DNA from: Bryobacterales bacterium
GTDB taxonomy: Bacteria > Acidobacteriota > Terriglobia > Bryobacterales > Bryobacteraceae
Assembly (NCBI GenBank): GCA_016880505.1
Contig: JAEHDI010001254.1
Coordinates: forward strand, 1 to 9,016
Length of the DNA: 9,016 nt
Reading direction: 5' to 3'
Of the stretch, positions 1 to 6,236 are shown in pieces. Made by a program: the position numbers and the translations under genes. The notes below the pieces were generated by a model. It saw only the letters and a program-made list of their open reading frames with translations. It searched no databases and was not told the DNA's origin. Position 1 is the stretch's first letter. Every line of letters begins with the position of its first letter.

Positions 1-1
1 G

Positions 2-811
2 CGCGAAGAAAGGCTCGAACGACAGTTCGCGGCTGGCCTGCGCGAACTCGTCATCCCGGGCCCAGTGCTGGAATGGCTGCAGGAGGAACTCGTCGCCAGC
101 GACCAGACCGAGCAAGCCGCGGGCGAGCAGGCCCTCCGGCGCGACCAAGCCGAGTTGGAGCGACTTCAAAAGCGCCTGGATCTCCTGTATGAAGACCGGC
201 TGGATCGACGCATCGACGCGAGCACGTATGATACGAGGGCCGGGGAGATTCGCCAACGGCAGGACCAAGTCCGACGAGTCAGCGAACGCCAAGGCGCTAC
301 GTTTCCTCCTGCTCGCCAAGCCGTGGACCTGATAGCGCTCACGAGCAAAGCCGCCGACCTGTTTCTGGAACAACCGGGTGTAGAGCAGCGCAAACTCCTC
401 CGCCTGGTCCTCGAAACCGCAAGCTGGAAGGGCGGCGAGTTGCGGATGTCCTTCCGGGAGCCTTTCTTGGCATTACGGCTTTCGAACCGCGCAACTCACA
501 CCAACAACAGCCAGTTGCAGACCGTGCAGGGCAATTTGGATATCTGGCGGAGGAAGAGGGATTCGAACCCCCGGTGGCCTTTCGACCACTGCGGTTTTCA
601 AGACCGCCGCCTTCAACCGCTCGGCCATTCCTCCGATTTCAGTCTAGCGGATTTGGGGTGCGGGGGAGAAACGGGTACGAGGAACAGCAGATTGTGGCGT
701 TTCGACCGGGGCAGTGCCTGTCAGCCGACCGAATCCCATCCCGTCCGGGCTACGCTGCTTCGCTTTCGCAGCAAGCAGTTCCGTGTACAGGGTGTCCACG
801 TCCCTTACTAA
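2..811 (+). CDS. Large serine recombinase, C-terminal part (5' end outside window), frame running through tRNA-Ser
   Basis: The open frame enters from the left edge, so the N-terminal catalytic serine domain and the zinc-ribbon part are not visible. What is seen matches the C-terminal half of 'recombinase family' proteins. First comes a segment around LRELVIPGPVLEWLQ. A long charged coiled coil follows (about 2-99 codons in, with ELERLQKRLDLLYEDRLDRRID). The closing block holds KLLRLVLETASWKGGELRMS and FREPFLALRLSN, which is typical of the end of this family. Such enzymes cut and rejoin DNA at att sites to integrate or excise an element. The frame does not stop after the family-like end (near NLDI, about base 544). 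It continues antisense through the tRNA, giving the telltale RDSNPR peptide of an antisense T-loop, and then antisense through the 3' end of the glycosyltransferase gene to a TAA at 809-811. Residues from about base 545 onward are therefore probably not native recombinase sequence. The family assignment is firm. The true functional end is uncertain. Confidence 0.85.
   Translation, partial: REERLERQFAAGLRELVIPGPVLEWLQEELVASDQTEQAAGEQALRRDQAELERLQKRLDLLYEDRLDRRIDASTYDTRAGEIRQRQDQVRRVSERQGATFPPARQAVDLIALTSKAADLFLEQPGVEQRKLLRLVLETASWKGGELRMSFREPFLALRLSNRATHTNNSQLQTVQGNLDIWRRKRDSNPRWPFDHCGFQDRRLQPLGHSSDFSLADLGCGGETGTRNSRLWRFDRGSACQPTESHPVRATLLRFRSKQFRVQGVHVPY
545..600. other. Candidate attL core at the 3' half of tRNA-Ser
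   Basis: A site-specific recombinase frame ends directly against the 3' end of a tRNA gene. This is the usual arrangement when a mobile element has integrated into a tRNA 3' end and restored the gene with its own copy. The element would lie left of about 545 and the host operon to the right. The second copy of the core (attR) is not in the window, so the exact core limits cannot be read. Integration into tRNA genes is more typical of tyrosine integrases than of large serine recombinases, which lowers confidence. Confidence 0.4.
545..634 (-). tRNA. tRNA-Ser (anticodon UGA)
   Basis: Read on the minus strand, the 90-base sequence folds as a class II tRNA. The acceptor stem is GGAGGAA paired with TTCCTCC (628-634 and 549-555), with discriminator G and a genome-encoded CCA at 545-547. 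The D arm contains GCCGAGCGGTTGAAGGC. The anticodon stem is GCGGT/ACCGC around loop CTTGAAA, with anticodon TGA at 598-600. The long variable arm, GTGGTC-GAAA-GGCCAC, is the hallmark of serine tRNA. The T arm carries GTTCGAATC, with one G-U wobble in the stem. It decodes UCN codons, chiefly UCA. Its 5' end lies nine bases beyond the stop codon of the upstream glycosyltransferase and in the same direction, so it may be processed from the operon transcript. A weak -10-like TAGACT (641-646 on the minus strand) overlaps that stop codon, but I see no good -35 partner. Confidence 0.97.
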
Positions 812-1966
812 TCGGTGCAGTCCGAATCGGGACTGAGCGAACTCCCTCGCGCTTATACTCATCTCACGGAGCAATGTAGGCTTCCGGGATAGCTCCCAGA
901 TGGCGTCGACAAATGCCAGCGCATCGTGATCCACAAGAACTCCGTTGCTAAACCACCGGCAACCACGGACTTCGTTGAACGGCGGATCAGCAACCATGTC
1001 AATCACACCTCCGACCGGTGTAGCGATGAAAGGTCTCGCTGCGGCCATTCCTTCAATCAACGCAACCGGCGTCCCCTCGTTGTTAGACGTCTGGATGAGC
1101 GCGTGGCAGCGCGCAAGAACGGAGGCGATGTCACGCTGCCAGCCCAACCATTCGAAGCGCTTTGCGCCCAATCGTCGAACTGCCCCCTCGATCACCTCTC
1201 GGTCTGGTCCGTCTCCGGCCACGACGAAACGAAATCGCGGAGATCGCTTGAAAAGTTCCTCCGCAATCGATACCAACAGCGGGACGTTCTTAATTGGAAC
1301 CAGACGACCCACCCACCCAATTGTGAATTCGTCACTGCCTCCATCAGGCAGGTCGATCCGGAGGAGATCGTCGAGATCAATCCCCACGGGGACTACACGG
1401 ATTTTCCGCCGCGCGGCTGGGGCCAGAATTCCGCCGATTTCAGAAGCCTGCTGGTCAGAAACGACACAGATGCAGTCACTCATTCCGGCGAGGAGGTTTT
1501 CAATACTGCGTAACAGCCACGCAACAGGGGCCGGAAAATAGCCACGAAAAAGATTTCCGTGAAAAGTGTGAACGATTACTGGTACACCGGCGAGCCATGC
1601 GGCGAATCTTCCAAGAGCGCCGGCTTTGGTCTGGTGGGTGTGGACGATCGCGGGCCTCATTCGCAAAAACAGGTGGTACAGTCGCCAAAAAGAGAAGAGG
1701 TCGCCTGTCAATGAAATCGGACGTGACATCTCCGGAATCCAGTGGACTGGATCATCGGGCTGAAGCAAGTACGACATGTCTCCGTCGTGAACCGGGTCGT
1801 GGCTTCCAGCAATTAACAAACTCGGGTAACCCAACCGCAACATCTCCCGTACAAGGGAAACCGCTAGAATTGGGGCGCCTCCAATGCCGAAGCGTGTGCA
1901 GATCTGAAGAATCATTCGGCGGTTGGCGACGACGGTAGTGGGTTCATCGTACTGATTCTTGGACAT
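644..1966 (-). CDS. GT4-family glycosyltransferase (group 1)
   Basis: A retaining GT-B fold sugar transferase, probably adding one hexose-type residue to the lipid-linked repeat unit at the cytoplasmic face of the membrane. In the 440-residue protein the N-terminal domain has the glycine loop FGIGGAP (26-32). It also has HTHQTKAGALGR (109-120) followed by VHTFHG, a signature of a GT4 branch common in polysaccharide clusters. The C-terminal donor-binding domain has GWVGRLVPIKN (217-227), VAGDGPD (249-255) and the E-x7-E pair E297/E305 in EGTPVALIEG. I chose the ATG at 1964-1966 because AAGG lies seven bases upstream and because the 35 residues available upstream of it have no family resemblance and overlap asnB. 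The start is two bases after the asnB stop, implying coupled translation. The last 40 residues or so (401-440) are a basic, Pro/Thr-rich tail outside the normal fold. The stop is TAG at 644-646. The donor and acceptor sugars cannot be told from sequence. Confidence 0.92.
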   Translation of the reverse strand: MSKNQYDEPTTVVANRRMILQICTRFGIGGAPILAVSLVREMLRLGYPSLLIAGSHDPVHDGDMSYLLQPDDPVHWIPEMSRPISLTGDLFSFWRLYHLFLRMRPAIVHTHQTKAGALGRFAAWLAGVPVIVHTFHGNLFRGYFPAPVAWLLRSIENLLAGMSDCICVVSDQQASEIGGILAPAARRKIRVVPVGIDLDDLLRIDLPDGGSDEFTIGWVGRLVPIKNVPLLVSIAEELFKRSPRFRFVVAGDGPDREVIEGAVRRLGAKRFEWLGWQRDIASVLARCHALIQTSNNEGTPVALIEGMAAARPFIATPVGGVIDMVADPPFNEVRGCRWFSNGVLVDHDALAFVDAIWELSRKPTLLREMSISAREFAQSRFGLHRLVRDVDTLYTELLAAKAKQRSPDGMGFGRLTGTAPVETPQSAVPRTRFSPAPQIR

Positions 1967-1968
1967 AG

Positions 1969-3981
1969 TTACACCTTGACTGCAACAGGCCAAGGAATTG
2001 AATCTGTCTGCAAGGACTCGTTGCACCCTCGTACTTCCGCGAGCCACGCCTGGAAGAGCAGAACGGTCCACAACGAATGGGCCCAGTTATGTACACCCGA
2101 CAGGTGCTCCTCCCACTTCTGACGCACCGACTCGGGTTTGAAGAAACGCTGTCGGAGGAGTTGGTTAGAGTCTAGGAGGTCGGCAGCCCACTCTCGTAGC
2201 GGCCCTCGCAACCACTCCGAGATGGGGACTGCAAACCCGGACTTCGGACGGCGAAAGTGGGTGGCGGGTACATAGCGGTGAAGCACCTGCCGCAGTACCC
2301 ATTTGTCTTGTCCGTTCCTGCGTTTGAATTCAACCGGAAGCCGCCATGCAAACTCAACAACGCGATGGTCGAGCAGGGGCGCCCGTGACTCAAGCCCGAC
2401 ACTCATACACGCCCGGTCGAGTTTCACCAGGATGTCATTCGGGAGATAGGACAGCGTGTCGGCGAACATCATCTTGGAGTCCAGACCAGCGACTCCAGGC
2501 CAGCGAGCCGGATCCGAAAGCATCGTGAGGTGCTCAGCAGCGTCGAGGACCACTTCCGAAGGTTCGAACCAGTGCGAAACAAGGCTCAAGTACATCTGCT
2601 GCTGGCTGGCTGCGCGAAGCACGAACGCCAGCTTGTGCAGCTTATCGCCGACGTTCGCGTCTCCGAGCCGGTGCCAGAACAGAGGGTCAAATGCCCGCGC
2701 TAATCCATTCCATGTGCCGACGGGAACAGCGTGGATTCCACGGCTGATTACACGTCTCAATGCAGGACCCATAAAACCGACTGTGCGCCAGAGCAATTTG
2801 CATCGAGAGTAGCGCTGGTAACCCCGAAAGAGTTCGTCGCCGCCGTCGCCCGAAAGTGCAACAGTGACGTGCCGACGTGCAAGCTTAGCCACGAGTAAGG
2901 TTGGGATCTGGCTTGAGTCCGCAAACGGTTCGTCGTAAACCATCGGTAGTCTAGGGATTACAGACCTTGCCTCACTCGGCGTGACGTACAACTCGGTGTG
3001 CTCAGTGCCGAGAGTCCTTGCCACTTCCCGTGCATATCGGGTCTCGTCGTAATCGCCCTCACGAAAGCCAACGGTAAATGTGCGAACGGGCCGCGGGCTG
3101 AACTTCTGCATAAGGGCAACAACCGTCGAGGAATCGACGCCGCCCGACAGAAACGCGCCGACTGGTACATCTGCGACCAGCCGCGAACGAACGGCCTCGC
3201 CGATTACTTTGGCGAGATCGCTGACGGCTTCGTCCGGAGTACCACGGAACGGATTCCGGGCACCGGCTTCTGCGACCTCATGAAGGCTCCAGTAGGCCGC
3301 AGGCGGCGTGACCACCCCTTTCGATGAGAGCGTAATCCACGTTCCGGGTTCCAGCTTCCGGATACCTCGATAGATCGAATACGGCGCTGGAACATATCCG
3401 TGGCGCAAGTAAAGCGCCAGCGCATCTCGGTCGATCTCGGCAGGAAACGCCGGGTGGGCTAAAAGAGCCTTTAGCTCGGAGGCGAACGCGAAGAACCTCC
3501 CAAAGCTCCCATAGAAGAGGGGTTTCTCACCAAGGCGGTCGCACGCCAGATGAAGACAGCGGTCCTCCCGGTCCCAGACGCCGAAGGCGAACATCCCGTG
3601 GAAAGCCTGGAGCGACCGCTCAATCCCCCATCGGTCCAAGGCTGCAAGCATCACCTCCGTGTCCGAGCGGCCTCGGAATGCAAACCGTGGCACGGAGTTC
3701 TCAAGCTCCGCTCTAAGCTCGCGGAAGTTGTAGATCTCGCCGTTGTAGACAAGGACGAAGCGTCCGGATGCCGAGACCATCGGCGGGTGACCGTCATTGG
3801 AAAGATCCAGCACCGCCAGACGCCGATGACCACGAGCGACTCCCGCTCCGGCGTCCACCCAAGTTCCGGAATCGTCGGGCCCGCGCCGGAGGAGTGTCGC
3901 GGTCATGCGAGCAGCATGTACGGCCATGGTCTCATAGCGCGTACTGGCCAAGGTATCAACGAAACCTGTGATCCCGCACAT
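1969..3981 (-). CDS. asnB: Asparagine synthase-type glutamine amidotransferase
   Basis: The enzyme class uses glutamine and ATP to amidate a carboxylate. The start at 3979-3981 places Cys2 (MCGITGF) as the N-terminal nucleophile of the class II glutaminase domain, which requires processing exactly there, so the upstream 29 in-frame residues are excluded. In the 670-residue protein the glutaminase domain shows RRGPDDSG (32-39), NGEIYNF (80-86) and a GRSDTEV block. The synthetase domain shows the PP-loop SGGVDSS (279-285), YDEPFADSSQIPT (349-361) and SGDGGDELFRGY (377-388), so both active sites look intact. The length is near the usual 610-650 with a modest excess. It lies between two glycosyltransferase genes, 7 bases after one and 2 bases before the next. 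That placement suggests it amidates a uronic-acid-type sugar, as proposed for WbpS in Pseudomonas O-antigen clusters, rather than making free asparagine. The family is certain and the substrate is inferred. Confidence 0.95.
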   Translation of the reverse strand: MCGITGFVDTLASTRYETMAVHAARMTATLLRRGPDDSGTWVDAGAGVARGHRRLAVLDLSNDGHPPMVSASGRFVLVYNGEIYNFRELRAELENSVPRFAFRGRSDTEVMLAALDRWGIERSLQAFHGMFAFGVWDREDRCLHLACDRLGEKPLFYGSFGRFFAFASELKALLAHPAFPAEIDRDALALYLRHGYVPAPYSIYRGIRKLEPGTWITLSSKGVVTPPAAYWSLHEVAEAGARNPFRGTPDEAVSDLAKVIGEAVRSRLVADVPVGAFLSGGVDSSTVVALMQKFSPRPVRTFTVGFREGDYDETRYAREVARTLGTEHTELYVTPSEARSVIPRLPMVYDEPFADSSQIPTLLVAKLARRHVTVALSGDGGDELFRGYQRYSRCKLLWRTVGFMGPALRRVISRGIHAVPVGTWNGLARAFDPLFWHRLGDANVGDKLHKLAFVLRAASQQQMYLSLVSHWFEPSEVVLDAAEHLTMLSDPARWPGVAGLDSKMMFADTLSYLPNDILVKLDRACMSVGLESRAPLLDHRVVEFAWRLPVEFKRRNGQDKWVLRQVLHRYVPATHFRRPKSGFAVPISEWLRGPLREWAADLLDSNQLLRQRFFKPESVRQKWEEHLSGVHNWAHSLWTVLLFQAWLAEVRGCNESLQTDSIPWPVAVKV

Positions 3982-3988
3982 ATTGATC

Positions 3989-5188
3989 TCAGTCCGCCGC
4001 CCTGCGCGGACGTGACTCTGTGAACGGGCAGCCAAGTAAGCGCCCGTACAATTCCTCGTAAGCAGCAACTACCGAGCCGAGTGAATAAAGATCAACGATA
4101 CGTTGCCTGGCCGTGTCTCCGAGGCCCCTCCGTACCGCGGCGCCGGCGCTTAGTAGTGACGCCCAGGCGCCGCACAGCGCCTCCGCGTCACCCGCGGGCA
4201 CAACAAGGCCGGAGTTGCCCACGATCCTTGCGGAGTCGCCAACATCGGTGACCACGCAGGGTACCCCGCAAGCCATTGCTTCGCCCACCACGTTCGGGAA
4301 TGATTCCGCCAGGGAACAGCACGTCGCAACGTCCATCGCGGCATTCAGTCGATGCGTGTCGGTGCGTTCCCCGAGAGTGTGAACACGGTCCGCGATGCCC
4401 GCCCGGGAGATCTGGGACATCAGTTCTCCGTTGTCCGTCGATAGCTGGTCCCCCGCCAGCACGAAGTGTGCGTCTGGAAGGATGCGGGAAAGGCGCGCCG
4501 CGGCTGCGAAAAAATTGGCATGATCCTTAACCGGGTGATATCTTGCGACTAATCCCACCAGCAAGGCTCCGTCAGACACGCCAAGTTCCCGTCGAACCGC
4601 CAAGCGTGCTGCGGCATCCGGGCGGAAGAGGTCGCAATCGAAGCCGTTTGGTACCACGGCAGTCCGCTCGCGGCTGTAGCCTATCGCTTCATGCTGGCGC
4701 GCACTCGTGTGTGAGTTGTACACGATACAGGCAGGCCGTGAGGAAAAACGCGCGAGTACACGGATCAGACTCACCGTCGTGCGCCGGGTACACCGGAGGT
4801 TGTGGAGAGAATGCCTGATGTTCCACACCGAGTGTGTCGCGAGCCCAGAAAGAGCCCTTGCCATTTCCGCGACAAGGTTCCCGTGGTACATCCAACCCTG
4901 GATAAGATTCGGTCGCACTTCGCGCACCAGTCCCAGCAACGAAACCAGCCGGGCCGGCGCCCGAGGCACGGAGGAGAGATCCGCGAAATGGACAGTAATA
5001 CCGTTGCCCCGGAGTTCCTGGGCCAGTGAACCGCCTTCGCGCAGTGCCACTACGACCGAGTCAATTCCGGTGCGGTCCATGCGGGATAGTAGCCGGGCAA
5101 GCATTGTTTCGGCCCCGCCTGTCCGAAGCGTGGTGATGACATGCAAGATCGTCACTCGGCGCGAAGATGTCGACAGCGGCCTCTTCAT
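3989..5188 (-). CDS. GT4-family glycosyltransferase (group 1)
   Basis: A predicted 399-residue cytoplasmic or membrane-associated retaining glycosyltransferase with a GT-B fold. The N-terminal acceptor domain begins with VTILHVITTLRTGGAETML, where GGAE (24-27) is a standard GT4 loop. The linker holds VVPNGFD (178-184). The donor domain shows VARYHPVKDH (214-223), VLAGDQLS, and the catalytic E-x7-E pair E295/E303 in ESFPNVVGEAMACGVPCVV. I chose the ATG at 5186-5188, 16 bases after the preceding stop. The longer in-frame option starting at 5278 would add 30 unrelated residues and overlap the upstream gene heavily. No strong Shine-Dalgarno is seen (AGAAG lies about ten bases upstream), so translation may rely on coupling. 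The stop is TGA at 3989-3991, seven bases before asnB. It probably adds one sugar of the repeat unit. Its specificity is unknown. Confidence 0.92.
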   Translation of the reverse strand: MKRPLSTSSRRVTILHVITTLRTGGAETMLARLLSRMDRTGIDSVVVALREGGSLAQELRGNGITVHFADLSSVPRAPARLVSLLGLVREVRPNLIQGWMYHGNLVAEMARALSGLATHSVWNIRHSLHNLRCTRRTTVSLIRVLARFSSRPACIVYNSHTSARQHEAIGYSRERTAVVPNGFDCDLFRPDAAARLAVRRELGVSDGALLVGLVARYHPVKDHANFFAAAARLSRILPDAHFVLAGDQLSTDNGELMSQISRAGIADRVHTLGERTDTHRLNAAMDVATCCSLAESFPNVVGEAMACGVPCVVTDVGDSARIVGNSGLVVPAGDAEALCGAWASLLSAGAAVRRGLGDTARQRIVDLYSLGSVVAAYEELYGRLLGCPFTESRPRRAAD

Positions 5189-5204
5189 TCGGTGCGCTTC
5201 TAAA

Positions 5205-6236
5205 TCAGTGCGAGTGGGACCAAAGGCAGCGAGCAAGCAGGGGTGCCAGAACTGTAATGCTGAAATGCTGAAGCACAACTCGGCGGCCGTCCTGGCCCAT
5301 CGAGGCCGCCGCTTCTCGATTTGTCAGCAGGTACTCAATCGACTCAACCCAGTCTTCTTGTGTTTCGGCAGGCAAGCCTACCAAACCCCGAGCGAGCACT
5401 TCGGAATTCATCCCCACGGGAGAAACCACGACTGGTATGCCGCACGCCATGTACGTGAGCATCTTGTAGCTACACTTGCCTCGCGCCCAGATGGAGTCGT
5501 CTAGCGGCATTAAACCGACTGTGATTGCCTGAAGATCGGTAACCTCGCTCTCGCGGGACCAAACGACGTACTCGAACTGTTCTCCCGGAATCAAGCGCAG
5601 TTCGGGTTGCATGTCGGAGATGACCCTCAGCCGGGCGTCGGGATTTCGCCGAAGCACGCTTGCCAGCGCCGGCTCAATCTGTTTGAGAAAGCGCAGGCCT
5701 CCGCCGGTACCGATCCAACCGACCACTGCACGTCCCCGGTTCCCAGGGTCGCGCAGCGGTACGTATGTTGTTGTATCCACCGGTGTGGGAACCACGAACA
5801 CGCGCTTGTTCCAACGGGCGAACTGCTCCGCGAGAAACGTGTTTCCACAGATGACTCCCTCCGCCGCTTCGGCGAGTCTCTTCGCAGCCGTCCCATTTCG
5901 GTAGATCCAGATGGCGTCATCCACGTCGAGGAGCCTCGGTGCTCTTGTCAGCGCCTCGATCGTAAACATCGTCGACAGCATTTCCCGCTGCAGCAGCGTA
6001 ACGTCATACCGATGGGATCGCAGAACGCCCGGCAATCTCGAGGCAACCGTGCAACAGGCCCACGCCGCCCTGAGCTGCCGCCTGGCCGGAGGATAGGAAC
6101 CCAGCCTGGCGACGAACTCCCGAAGTTCGATCCCATGACCGGCAAGCGCGCTCGAATACTGCCGCACCCTGAAACGGGCGCTGGGCACATCAAGCCCGCC
6201 GGTAAAGGCCGCCACTCGCAGCGAGCGGGACGACAC
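5205..6236 (-). CDS. Atypical GT4-like glycosyltransferase
   Basis: A 343-residue protein of the glycosyltransferase group 1 superfamily, though less canonical than its neighbours. Visible motifs are FTGGLDVPSARFRVRQY (11-27), DVDDAIW (104-110), VVPTPVDT (148-155), GWIGTGGG (173-180) and a donor-site block GKCSYKMLTYMACGIPVVV (253-271). The usual E-x7-E pair is replaced by the GKxxYK-type segment seen in a subset of GT4-like proteins. I chose the GTG start at 6234-6236 because a purine run containing repeated AAGGA lies just before it. An in-frame TTG at 6257 is also possible but would place most of that run inside the coding region. The start lies within the wzy-like gene, giving a 47-base overlap in another frame and suggesting coupled translation. 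The stop is TGA at 5205-5207. The family call is fairly firm. The role is inferred from the operon. Confidence 0.85.
   Translation of the reverse strand: MSSRSLRVAAFTGGLDVPSARFRVRQYSSALAGHGIELREFVARLGSYPPARRQLRAAWACCTVASRLPGVLRSHRYDVTLLQREMLSTMFTIEALTRAPRLLDVDDAIWIYRNGTAAKRLAEAAEGVICGNTFLAEQFARWNKRVFVVPTPVDTTTYVPLRDPGNRGRAVVGWIGTGGGLRFLKQIEPALASVLRRNPDARLRVISDMQPELRLIPGEQFEYVVWSRESEVTDLQAITVGLMPLDDSIWARGKCSYKMLTYMACGIPVVVSPVGMNSEVLARGLVGLPAETQEDWVESIEYLLTNREAAASMGQDGRRVVLQHFSITVLAPLLARCLWSHSH

Noticed and set aside
491..518. Six-base inverted repeat GCAACT / AGTTGC as a terminator or recombinase arm site
   Set aside because: The stem is short with a 16-base loop and no T-run, and it lies within the recombinase coding region. 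It could easily arise by chance.
574..879. A 101-codon plus-strand frame beginning inside the tRNA
   Set aside because: It starts antisense within the tRNA and overlaps the glycosyltransferase 3' end. Nothing supports it as a gene.
926..1541. Two overlapping plus-strand frames of about 195 and 198 codons
   Set aside because: Both are antisense to the core of the GT4 gene at 644-1966, have composition typical of shadow frames and show no motif.
4707..5504. A 265-codon open frame on the plus strand
   Set aside because: It lies antisense to two well-supported glycosyltransferase genes, spans their junction, and its Arg/Ser/Pro-rich product resembles no protein family. It is a high-GC shadow frame.
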